A stretch of 64,000 nt of DNA, taken from positions 5,267,783-5,331,782 of the forward strand of contig NC_037653.1 of the NCBI RefSeq assembly GCF_003254395.2, written 5' to 3'. Made by a program: the position numbers and the translations under genes. Source of the stretch: Apis mellifera (Eukaryota; Arthropoda; Insecta; Hymenoptera; Apidae). Positions 53,030 through 64,000 of this stretch are shown here, one piece after another. Positions within the stretch are counted from its first letter, which is position 1. The number at the start of each line of letters is the position of its first letter. The notes below the pieces were generated by a model, which saw only the letters and a list, made by a program, of their open reading frames with translations, was not told where the DNA came from and did not search any database.

Positions 53030-54060
53030 ATTGTTTGCAAACCCGATCGATCTCGAACGACCAAATTGTCGGCCAACAATCGTTTCGTGAATATTTTTCC
53101 AATAATTTGGACGCGTTTTATTTAAGAAATTTTGAAGAAAGGTTTGCAAAAAAAGGTTTTTCGAAAAATCAAATTGTCGGCCAAGAATCGTTTCGTGAAT
53201 ATTTTTCGAATAATCTGGATGCGTTTTATTTAAGAAATTTTGAAGAAAGGTTTGCAAACCTTTTCGAAAAATCAAATTGTCGGCCAAGAATCGTGAATAT
53301 TTTTCGAATAATTTGGACGCGTTTTATTTAAGAAATTTTGAAGAAAGATTTGCAAACTTTTTCGAAAAATCAAATTAGAAGAATCGTTTCGTGAATATTT
53401 TTCGAATAATTTGGACGCGTTTTATTTAAGAAATTTTGGAGAAAGGTTTGCAAACCTTTTCAAAAAATCAAATTGTCGGCCAAGAATTGTTTTGTGAATT
53501 TTTTTCCAACAATTTGGACACGTTTCCCTTTTATTTAAGAAATTTTGAAGAAAAGTTTTATCCATATTTTATTCATATCCATATTCTCCTTTCCTATCCA
53601 TCGTTTCGTGAATATTTTTCTATTTGGACGTGTTTCCCTTTTATTTAAGAAATTTTGAAGAAAGGTTTATCGGTCGATAAGATTTTTGCAAACCTAACCG
53701 ATTTTAAACAATCAAATTGGCCAAGAATCGTTTCGTGAATATTTTTCGAACAATTTGGACGCGTTTCCCTTTTATTTAAGAAATTTTGAAGAAAGGTTTA
53801 TTTAAGAAAGGTTTATCGGCCGATAAGATGTTTGCAAACCAATCGGTTTTAAACAATCAAATTGTCGGTCAAAAAATCGTTTTGTGAATTTTTTTCGAAT
53901 AATTTGGACGCGTTTTATTTAAGAAATTTTGAAGAAAGGTTTGCAAACCCAACCGGTTTCAAACAATCAAATTGTCGGTCAAAAAATCGTTTTGTGAATT
54001 TTTTTCGAACAATTTGGACATTTCTCTTTTATTTAAGAAATTTTATTTTCCATTCGGAAG
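53030..54060. repeat. Minisatellite, nine units of about 98-143 bp
   Basis: The core TATTTAAGAAATTTTGAAGA appears nine times (about 53120, 53230, 53328, 53426, 53535, 53645, 53776, 53919 and 54031). It is preceded by AATTTGGACGCGTTT and by TCGTTTCGTGAATATTTTTC, with AAATTGTCGGCCAAGAATCG between units. Several adjacent units keep a multiple-of-three period, so parts are open and read as NNLDAFYLRNFEERFA repeats on + and FLNKT repeats on -. Nothing else suggests translation. Confidence 0.92.
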
Positions 54061-56225
54061 AATTTTCGGAAGAGAAAGAAGAAAAATCGCACGTTTAATA
54101 TTTATTTAGGCGCAGAAGGGAATCTTTTCGCAAAATTGTAAATCGGTTCTCTTATTACACTTGCGCTGCAACCTTGTGAACCACCACTCGAAGGGACGGC
54201 GGTTTAATTAATCAGAAATATACATTGGAAAAATCTTTTTCTCCGTGGCGAACTTGCACAAGTATTCCCTCCCTCGAAACCTATCTGAAGATAGTTGGAA
54301 GAAACACCGAAGAAGAAGAAGAAGAAGAGGAGGAGGAGGAAGAAGGCCCTTCCTATCCTGTTTTTAATTAACTCTGCATAGAATTGGAGGGAGGTGGTGG
54401 AGAGGATCCTCGTCGAAGGATCGAGGCAGATATTGAATCCGCGGGATAACTTTTCACGGAGTTAGACCTCTGCTCTATCCTGCCACGTCGTTAAAGGAGA
54501 CCCAGAAGAAGGAGGAGGCACGGTTTTATTGGAGAACCTCAGAGAAAGAGGCGTGTGTACGTGTTTTCACATCGCCAACTAACTCTTTTCTTATCGTTCT
54601 TTCCTTGAAAAATCATTTTGAAAAGTATACGCATCGCCATTTTGGATTTCGTCGTATTTTTAAAAAATCAAGAGGAAAACTTGATTCGATTCGTGTTACT
54701 ATCTTCAGAATTATAAAGTCAATTTCAAGAAGATTTGGAGTTGTCAAATATTGGAGATAAATGGAAAGAATATGTTGTTTCTGAAAAAACAGTCAATGTC
54801 CAATTTTCTTTTGTTGTAACGAGAACAAATCACCATTAATTCCCTTTCTTTTCTCAATTATCGAAAAAGAAATTTTCACCAACCTTCGAACTTTGATAAT
54901 AATGCATAAAGAAAAAGAAAGAAATCCACGTAATCTCGAATGGATAAACATAAAATATTCCACAATATATTTATAAATCTTGAATTCTACTTATATAATC
55001 CATCTTCCACTTATGAATACATCAAATCCTAATTGTCTTAATAAGCCAACAATTTCTTCTTATTCTATATTTAATTCAAAATTTGCAAAACTACATACAC
55101 ACTTTCAAATTCAAATAAATTGACACAACAAGATGAAACTTGCCACTATATTTGCCATACACAAATTCATAATTCGAATGAATTGGCATAACAAGATGAA
55201 CTTTATTGCTATTATTCCCACTTTTTCCAACGTTTCTCCAATCCATGCACTTCCAAGCGAAGTTTGGAAATTTGGGAAACGTGGTGAAGAAACGGCGTGT
55301 ATACAGGTGTAATGGGTCTCCATCTCTCGTTTGTCAAAGTCAACGGAGGATAAGTAAGGTGGACGATTCTAGATTGAGTCACGAACGACCGGGTCCTTGC
55401 GAAAGAAGTCGATCGCGTCCCTCCACGAGACACGTGCCATTTTTATCGTCGAATCCTCTTTTTATGATCCCCTCCCCGATCCTCTCTCCGAGTCGTGCAC
55501 GAGTTTTCTCGGCAGATATCTCGAGAAATTGTTCCCAGCGATTAATCGCAAAACGAGGCTTCAATTGGAAATAAATTAATAATTTAAATAAATTAAGATG
55601 AAACTTGACACGAATATTAATTACGAAGGAAGGGGAAAGGAAAGAGAAAATTTTAAAAATTTACTACATTTCTCTCTAAATCTGGTTTGGAAAAAACGAA
55701 AGAAAGGAAGAAAGGAAGAAAGGTCTTTGAATCACCTGTGTCGGAGGGAAACAAACATGGCGGTTATCCCCGCCTCGGAAAAAGGAAGGGAAGAAAAGTG
55801 GCAACGGGGGCCAACAATGGAAACAAAGAAACACGGGCCACGGAACTGGCAAATTGTCCAGGGTGGCGGTGGTAACGGCTCATAAATAATACAGTGGTTT
55901 GCTTTCCGACCGTCTGAAAGCAACAATCTCTAAAATTTTCCCTCTCTCAGTGGCTAGTTCAGCATGCAGCCTGGACCACTACACGGGATATAAACGTAGC
56001 CTCTTTCGCCTCTCATCAACGACTCGCTTACGACGACAAAGTGTCTCGTGAGGGAGGGAGGAGGAGGAGGAGGAGACAGGTGGCCAACGAGCAACTCGAA
56101 AGGAGTTTGAAAAGCTGACGTTTCGCTTACGTGCGGAAACTGAGAAACCAGCCGGCCGGATATATGGTTCCACCAGCGTCCGGATGAATTTGTCAGGCGA
56201 GGAGAGGCCTCGTCGAGAACGATGG
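54061..56225. other. Intron DNA with short GAA/GGA runs
   Basis: Non-coding as far as I can see. It contains a GAA/GGA run at about 54310-54345 and a GAA/GGA-rich stretch at about 55690-55720. A short local repeat at about 55110-55200 has two diverged copies of a unit with CAACAAGATGAA and ACACAAATTCATAATTC-like sequence. No gene. Confidence 0.5.
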
Positions 56226-57545
56226 AAATGGACCCTAACCTAACCTAACCGAGGCTTCGAAAGATCGTCATTATCGAATTTGCACAATCTTTTCGAAAAC
56301 TCTAGTCGAAATATTTATGTTACAAGTCGTGGTAATCGATCTTTTTTCTTAAAAATCGACCTAACCTAACCGAGGCTTCGAAAGATCATTATCGAATTTG
56401 CACAGTCTTTAAACGAGTATATAAACGAAATATTTATTGTTATAAGTCGTAGTGATCGATTTTTTTTTTTAAAAATAGACCGAGCTTTTACTTGAAGGAT
56501 CTCATTATTAAATGGATGGACCCTAACCTAACCTAACCGAGGCTTTATCATTATTTGCACAATCTTTTCGAGTCGAAATATTTGTTGTTACAAGTCGTGG
56601 TAATTTTTTTTTTTTTTTAAAATAAATCATTTTACGCGAAGGATTTCATTATTATATATATCTAATGATGAACGGACCCTAACCTAACCTAACCGAGGCT
56701 TCGAAAGATCATCATTATCGAATTTGCATAATCTTTTCGAAAAGTCGAAATATTTATTATAATGATCGATCTTTTTTTCTTAAAAATAGACCAAATTTTT
56801 ACGAAGAATCTCATTATTAGATGGACGAACCCTAACCTAACCTAATCGAGGCTTCGAAAGATCATCAATATTTGTATTTGTACAAGTCGTGGCGATCGAT
56901 CTTTTTTCTTAAAAATGGAAATGGACCAAGCTTTTACGCGAAGAATCTCATTATTAGATAGATGGACCCTAACCTAACCTAACCGAGGCTTCAAAAGATC
57001 ATCAATATTTGTTGTTATAAGTCGTAGTGATCGATCTTTTTTCTTAAAAATGGAAATGGCCCAAGCTTTTATGCGAAGGATTTCATTATTAAATGGATGG
57101 ACCCTAACCTAACCTAACCGAGGCTTCGAAAGATCATCAATATTTGTTGTTACAAGTCGTAGTGATCGATCTTTTTTCTTAAAAATGGAAATGGACCAAG
57201 CTTTTGCGCAAAGGATCTCATTATTAGATGGATCCTAACCTAACCGAGGCTTCGAAAGATCATTATCGAATTTGCACAATCTTTTCGAAAAATATTTATT
57301 GTTACAAGTCGTGATGATCGATCTTTTTTTTTTTAAAATAGACCAAAGAAGGATTGCGAAGGATCTCATTATTAGATAGACCCTAACCTAACCTAACCGA
57401 GGCTTCGAAAGATCATCATTATCGAATTTGCACAATCTTTTCGAAATATTTATTATAATGATCGTAGTGATCGATTTTTTCTTCTTAAAAATGAAAACGG
57501 ACCAAGCTTTTACACGAAGAATCTCAATATTAAATGGATTTACTA
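56226..57545. repeat. Telomere-like CCTAA blocks in a 130-160 bp minisatellite
   Basis: Nine units, beginning at about 56231, 56358, 56521, 56675, 56830, 56965, 57100, 57232 and 57380. Each carries two or three CCTAA pentamers (CCCTAACCTAACCTAACC), then GAGGCTTCGAAAGATCAT, AATTTGCACAATCTTTTCGA, a TACAAGTCGTGGTGATCGAT-like block, a T-run and AAGGATCTCATTATTAGATG. CCTAA is the complement of TTAGG, the ancestral insect telomere repeat. All blocks have the same orientation. Confidence 0.93.
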
Positions 57546-57809
57546 TTTTTTTTTTAAACGAAATATCTCGTCGATCGATATCTTAACTTTCGCAAAACGA
57601 TTTTTCCTCACATCGAAACTTTTCCTCTGCCTATTCCTTGTAATTCACAATTACGCCTCTTCGAATACTTACAATAAACGATTCTTTTCGATTCCTCCCC
57701 CTCCCCTCTCCACTGGCCTTCAATTCTCAAGAATTGCACACCGGAATCGGACACCGCATCTGGCTTCGCCTTCGAATCGATTTTATCGGTTACAAAAGCG
57801 CGGTTGGGG

Positions 57810-57811
<2 letters not shown>

Positions 57812-57861
<50 letters not shown>
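57812..57861. repeat. (GA)n microsatellite
   Basis: About 50 bp of uninterrupted GA. Confidence 0.96.
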
Positions 57862-57863
<2 letters not shown>

Positions 57864-58429
57864 TAAGCAGCTCACGGAGGAGCGGCGCTTCGACACCGAT
57901 TGAAAGTTGGTGCGTTCGTGCCGGAGGTGTTGAGTGCATTTCCCGGGGCATGACGTGAATGGCGGAAGCCCGGGGAAGGCGAGGCTTTTTTAAAATAAGA
58001 CAAAGGAGGAAGGCCATCCTCATCCTCCTCCTCCTCCCCCTCTTTTTCTCTCTCAGTCTCTTAGCTCTCCCGCGGCGCTCGTTTCGGAAGGGCGATCACG
58101 CGCCACGGGCCCCGTCCAACTTTCCCGGCTAATCAGAAAAATCCACACTCCGCCGACCTTATTGAATTGTCCCTCACGACTAGAAATTGTCCTCCCTTTG
58201 TCCGTGATCACGGCCTATCCGCGCGAACCAGGACGATTCGACGATTTCTTCTTCTTTTTCTCTTTCTTCCTTCCTTTTTCTTCTTCCACGAGGAACGGAT
58301 CTGTTTTTGAAACGTTCGTGTTTGCTCGGGTTATTTATATATTTTTCTTTTTTTTTTTTTGTTAAAGAAAGAGTGAAAGAAAGGTCGTAGGTATCGAGAG
58401 AATTAGTTATCGAGTATTTGATATATCAC

Positions 58430-59470
58430 AATCTTTATGAGAAATGAACGAGTGATAAATATTATGCCAAAAAAGTAGAGGGATGTTTGAAGATATTTAT
58501 TTATTTTTTTCGTTTTGTCAAGAAATCGTAGACAATCGTGATTAGAGGTAATTGTAAGTGTCTATCTTTAAAATATTGAAATATTTCGAGAAATGAATAA
58601 TAAGTATTATTTGCAGATGATAAAGTGTAATTTAGTAGAGGGATGTTTGAATCCATGAAGATATTTATTTATTTTTGTTCCGTCGAAAAATCGTAGTGAT
58701 GATTAGAGATAATTGCAAGTATCTATCGAATCTTTGAAATATTTCAAGAAACGAATAATAAATAATTATTTGCAGACGACAAAGTATAACTTAGTAGAGG
58801 GATGTTTGAATCCATGAAGATATTTATTTTTCGTCGAGAAATCGTAGTAACTAGAGATAATTGTAAGTACCTATCGAATCTTTGAAATATTGAAATATAT
58901 CAAGAAATGAGTAATAAATATTATTTGCAGACGACAAAGTGTAAGTTAGTAGAGGGATGTTTGAAGTATATCCACGAAGATATTTATTACGTATTTTTGT
59001 TTCGTCGAGAAATCGTAATGATGACTAAAAATAATTGCAAATATCGAATCTTTGAAATATTTCAAGAAACGAATAATAAGTATTATTTGCAGATGACAAA
59101 GTGTAAGTTAATAGAGGGATGTTTGAAGTATATCCACGAAAATTATTTTTCATTAATATATAACGGTTCAAGAATTGCTCGGGGATTATTTATTTATTTT
59201 TTCGTTTTGTTTTGTCAAGAAATCTTTGAAATATTTCAATTTTTCCGAGGATGGTAAGTATTATTTGCAGACGAGTATAATTTAATAAAAGGATGTTTGA
59301 AGTATATCCACGAAGATATTCATTTATATTTGTTTCGTCAAGGATCGAGAAATTATAATGGTGATTAGAGATAATTATAAATCGAATTATTCTATTATTA
59401 TTAATACAAGTATTATTTGCAGATGACAAAGTGTAACTTAATAGAGGGATATTAAAAATAACACAAAGAT
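58430..59470. repeat. Minisatellite, seven units of about 155-175 bp
   Basis: The core GTAGAGGGATGTTTGAA recurs at about 58476, 58634, 58793, 58948, 59110, 59284 and 59440 (the last truncated). Units also share TATTATTTGCAGATGACAAA, CCACGAAGATATTTATT, TCGTCGAGAAATCGTA and ATCTTTGAAATATTTCAAGA. One stretch (58907-59257) stays open across two units, giving a repeated K-C-K-L-(V/I)-E-G-C-L-K-Y-I-H peptide. Confidence 0.92.
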
Positions 59471-60540
59471 TATTTTTCATCAAGTTATACCTATTCAAAA
59501 ATTACTTGGAATTATTTATTACTTTTATTCTCCTTCCTCAAAGGTAAGAAATCGTATTAAAAATAACCAAGTAAGTATTCAACGAATCTTTGAAATATTT
59601 CAATTCTTCCAAGAAATAATAACTATTACTATCTTTAAAATAAATCCAAGATTATTTTTCAAAAATCGCTTGGGAATTATTTATTTACTTATTTATTTAT
59701 TTTTGTCAAGAAATATTTCAATCTTCTTTTTCACTATCTTTACTTAACAAAATCTTACAACAAATTATTTCTCATAGGAGATCGAACGGATTTCGAAACA
59801 AGTTTCTCCTTATCCCTCCAATTCCAATATGGCCGCGCCCGTGTTACGAACTCGCGTGTAAAACAATATTATTTAATTAAACGCTTGCCGCGCGATGAAC
59901 GGCCGATGAGGCAAAGATGAAATATCCCCTCCCCCCTCCTTGCGCATTACCCAAGCAGCCGCTGCTAATTCTCTCGAATTGTCTGCACTCTATATCATAC
60001 GTGCTACCTTTGTCGGTTTATTACCCTCTCTCTCTCTCTCTCTCTTTATATATATGTATATATATACCGCCCGTGCCCCGCTGGAAAATTCGAATAAAAT
60101 ATATCAGACACCCACGGTCGGTTAATAAGGCACGAAATTACGGGTTGGGTAGAGGAATTCTCGGCGAAAATAGTCGACTGACAGTAAGCGCCCCCATTAA
60201 AATACATCGGTGTATAACACATTCCATGCTCCTCCTTCCCTCTAAGGAATAATATATAGAATTAACGCCTCTTTTCGAACAGGACGATTAAATTTCTCGA
60301 TTACGAAAAGAGGGGAGGGCATCTTTGTCGCTGTATTTTATTATCCCGAAAATTCTCTTGGAAGGAGAAAAATTTCGAAAAATCAAATGATGGTGATTTT
60401 TCAATTTAATGTTTTTAATTACTTGTTTTTTTTTTTTTTTTTATATTAGATATTTTTTAGATCGAGGAGATAGATCGTGGAAATTGATAAAGATGAAGGC
60501 TGGATCTTGTATATCGGTATATTTTGCCGTTATAATTTGA

Positions 60541-60830
60541 AATGTAATCGCGAAAGGAAATCGCGGTCTGGCACCGGGTACCGTGTGCACTAAATATACA
60601 AAACGGTGTCGTTGGTTAATAAGCTACGAAACTGGGCGCAGGAGCGCTCTTCAGGTAACAGTAAATACGCGCCAAGTACTAAAATTTGCATTTAACTACC
60701 GCGGCCAATTTGAATACCTAATTTTAATACGTAACCGCATAAATTTATGATAATTACTCTTCTTAGCGTTATTTGAACGTTGCCCATAAGAGGCGTGTAT
60801 TTAACACGTGCCGCGCTCTGTAATTAGACG
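60541..60830. other. Unique block with octamer and homeodomain-type sites
   Basis: High-complexity sequence with no repeat. It contains a perfect POU octamer ATTTGCAT (about 60685), several TAAT/ATTA cores, GATAATTA and a CACGTG E-box (about 60818). It is non-coding in all frames. This is a candidate enhancer only; conservation is untested. Confidence 0.25.
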
Positions 60831-62238
60831 ATTTCCGGTTTTCTTTTCTTTTATATCGATTTTTTCGCCGTGTATTTTTCAATTGGACATCGGCGAAAAA
60901 AGAAAAAAGAAAAAGTAAATAACTTGGGTTTTAATTGCTATTAATTAAAACCTTTCGGATTTATCGTTTCCATTTTACAACGTTTCCAACTGCCATCCTC
61001 AAACTATTGGATTTCGCTTTAAATCCTCGAAATACTCGATTAATCGTTCGATTTTTCACTCTTTATTTATTTATTTTTTCTCTTCGCTGGTTCAAAAAAA
61101 TTTTCAATCAATTTTTCTTTCCAACAAGATCATTGATAATGCAAGGATAAGAAGGATATAATGAAAAAAAGCTCGGCGAAAATGAAAATCGAGGGACAAA
61201 CAAATAATTCAATCCGGCCAAAATTCTCGATCAAACGCTCTCTCCGATATACACCGATCATCGAAATGGGGTACGGAAAAGGCATGGAGAACTCGTTGGC
61301 ACAGCGCCATCTTCGTACTCCATATTCCTCTTTATGCCATCCTCGCGTCGTTTCTCTCCCCCCTCCCCTCCTCTCTCTCTCTCTGATCCACGAAAATTTC
61401 TCGCCCCACAGTTTGTTAGCTTCGCGTGGAACGTTCTTCGTTTTGGCGATTTTCGAGGCCGGAAAATCCGTGCCGCCTCGCACCTGTCGGCCCGATACGC
61501 GTCTTCTCTGATGCATATATGCATAAGCATTTATGCATAATCGCATCGTGACCCCACGACTCGAAACGGATCGTGTTACGTGATGGCCGTCCGCGAGAAT
61601 TCTATTCCACCTTCCTTCCGAACGGAAACCGCTATTTGCCCGATCGATTCCGATCAGATCGACTTTGGAAATCGGGCCGTTGGACCAGTTTTTTAGGAGA
61701 TACGAACGTGCTAGGCTTTTTTTTATTTGTAATTTTGTGGTTTTATAATTCGAGTATTTATTAATAAATAATAAAATAAAGTAGGTGAAGAATTTCGATG
61801 GAGATGTAATTTTTAATATTTAATATTTCGTGTATATTGTAAATTCTTAGAGTTTTGTAAAATAAAAGATATCGTCCTGCAAATTTATTAAATTTGATTG
61901 TTTAAATTTGTTTAGGACAAAAATTTTGAAGAGAAATATCGAGAGAACGAGAAAATATTGTTATTTGTGAGGTAAAATTTCTATACGCTTTGTATTGAAA
62001 ACATATGCGTTGCATAACGTACGAAACGAATAGGTACGAAAATATAAACATATCGTCGAAACGTTGCACGATGTAAACATACTTTAATTCGTACACTTCC
62101 GAGAAACACACACGCTTTTGTTTTCCCCTTCCACCAAAACAGATCACACGTCCTTATTGCGTATAATCGTTCTACAGTCTCTATTCGACTTTCAAGTGGT
62201 TCTCACGTTTTTCGTATTGCGCGTTCAATTTTATAAAA

Positions 62239-62735
62239 GTGTTTCGTTATTTCGGCAAATATTTCGTTCCAAGCAATTATTTTTTAACAACGTGAAATGT
62301 ATAAGATAACAAGATTGGATAGAATATCGCTGCATCGAGAAGAACTTTCTAATTTTCAGAGGTTAGATTCAACGTGATCGAATAAAGTACGCGAATAAAG
62401 AGCATCGTAACGTTCCTTTATAAATTTGTGTTCGATTTTACAATAGTGGAAAATAGTGTTTCGTTATTCGGCAAATATTTCGTTCCAAGCAATTATTTTT
62501 TAACAACGTGAAATGTATAAGATAACAAGATTAGATGGAATATCGCTGCATCGAGAAGAACTTTCTAATTTTCAGAGGTTAGATTCAACGTGATCGAATA
62601 AAGTACGCGAATAAAGAGCATCGTAACGTTCCTTTATAAATTTGTGTTCGATTTTACAATAGTGGAAAATAGTGTTTCGTTATTCGGAAAATATTTCGTG
62701 TCAACGTAGAAGCAATTATTTTTTAATAACGTGAA
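62239..62735 (+). repeat. Tandem duplication, about 215 bp unit, 2.3 copies
   Basis: Units begin with GTGTTTCGTTATT at about 62239, 62457 and 62671. The first two are almost identical through GAATATCGCTGCATCGAGAA, CAGAGGTTAGATTCAACGTG and AAAGAGCATCGTAACGTTCC. The third is partial and diverged, and its remnant continues to about 62830. This is a recent amplification. Confidence 0.92.
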
Positions 62736-62839
62736 ATGTGTAACAATTGGATGGAATATCTTATCGAATATCCTTGAGAAAAATTTTCGAGAGTTTCAGA
62801 GGTTAGGTTCAACGTGATTCGACATGATCGAATACAAAA

Positions 62840-64000
62840 GTACGTGGAAGAGTATGGCAATGTCTTTTTTTCTATCCTTTTATAAATTTTCATTCCAACT
62901 GCTTCATTATTCAAAATTCTTCGATATTATTTATTTCTTACGTGATTCATATTGTTCTTAAATCTCAACTGTTTAATTTGCGTATCAGTCATTAGTTACA
63001 AATATTCAAAGAGAATAATAGATAAATAAAATCCTGTCGGGACAAAATCGAAAGAACGTAAATAAAAGGATGGAGGAAAACACGTTCCATTTATCGTTCG
63101 TGTGATCAAAAAATTCGACAAAATTCCGGTATGCATCGCTATTTCGAATATCGATGAAACTATTTAACCGCGTGTGTCATTATACGGAGATGGAATCGAG
63201 TGCACGATTTCGCAGTAGCAGCAGATGTCGGCGGTTTCGGCCAATATCGACGTTTCTGATAGTCGATTATTGAAATACAGTTCGTCGCGCTTTACCCAAG
63301 AGTTTCCTAATAGGACGATTCTCCTCGACGCTGCTTTCAGAAGTACTTTACCGAACACGTTATTTTCCGCTACAACCGACTTTAACGTTACTTCCAATCG
63401 ACTTTGAGGTTAATAGTTGTTTAACGTCAGTTTGCCTACCGCTTTCGCTACATGGCCGAGAAAAACGAAGTATCGGATGAAAAGAATCGAACGAAATTAC
63501 CTTCGATTGGACAACGCCAATTTTTATTCGAATTCGTGTTTATTCATTCGCGCGTGAATACACGATTCGAATCTTTTTAGGTTAATTTAATCTCCCGTAA
63601 AAATAGATACGGAGACAAAGGGGGATAGGCAAAACGAAACGAAACTTTCTCCCAAATAATTTCGGCGGAATCGTTTGGCGGCGTTGGGCGCCTCCCCCTA
63701 TTTTCGGCCGAATTTCATTACACTGCGCGTTGTATCGCGAAATTTATGTTCGAGCTTAAATTAGAATATCAGATTATCAAATTCTGGAAAGTTGGTAATT
63801 CCGGTATGCACGGGATCGGGCACGGGTGCCGCTTTTACGACAACGCAACCAGGCAACATTAATTAAACACAAATAAATGTAACTGGATTCCCGAATTTGC
63901 GGCGGGGCGAAAGCAAATCCGTTTTATCCGTTTAACGCCTGAACGTTGTAAAATTACTTGGAAAAACGAAGTAGAAATTTGTCGAATTAGAAGTTGGAGA
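62840..64000. other. Unique intron DNA to the window edge
   Basis: No coding exon, RNA gene or repeat array recognised. The last 400 bp is GC-richer and of high complexity (about 63640-63920), and could be regulatory. Short open frames around 63164-63407 on both strands have no recognisable domain. Confidence 0.4.

Noticed and set aside
58907..59257. 116-codon ORF with repeated KCKLxEGCLKYIH peptide
   Set aside because: It is a minisatellite read in frame across two units; flanking units break the frame.

Overview
This is insect nuclear DNA, most likely from a bee (Apis is my first guess). The reasons are intron-rich animal genes with very AT-rich introns, a sharp switch to GC-richer DNA, CCTAA/TTAGG telomere-type motifs, a mariner end, and a miR-1 hairpin of insect type. 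No prokaryotic features, CRISPR array, tRNA or rRNA were seen.

Region 1 (about 1-15 kb) is a compact, extremely AT-rich gene cluster. In order it holds: an EFHB/CFAP21-like axonemal EF-hand protein (+); MPHOSPH6, an exosome-associated protein (-); a MIC26/MIC27 (APOO/APOOL) MICOS subunit (-); a small unidentified protein (-); WWOX, complete at 414 aa (-); and the dynein light intermediate chain (+). WWOX and the dynein gene are head to head and probably share a 0.5 kb divergent promoter. Splice phases were followed exon by exon and close for all of these except the last junction of the MICOS gene and the small protein.

Region 2 (14.9-19.9 kb) is AT-rich and apparently empty apart from an inverted-repeat element.

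Region 3 (19.86-22.77 kb, -) holds the six 3' exons of mind bomb (mib1): the last ankyrin repeats and all three RING fingers. The base composition changes inside this gene. The terminal exon uses AT-rich codons and the ankyrin exons use GC-rich ones.

Region 4 (22.77-64 kb) contains no upstream mib exon that I can find, although exon 22548-22767 begins mid-codon after a good acceptor. I read the 41 kb as the inside of one giant mib intron. It carries a mir-1 precursor on the opposite strand (46083-46165). From memory, vertebrate MIR1-2 (with MIR133A1) also lies antisense inside a MIB1 intron, so this looks like a very old locked arrangement in which the host intron is kept because it holds the muscle microRNA and its control DNA. 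Around mir-1 are unique GC-richer stretches (candidate regulatory DNA), many microsatellites, a mariner remnant, and at least six local minisatellite families. One of these is built on telomere-like CCTAA blocks and another stays open as a repeated peptide.
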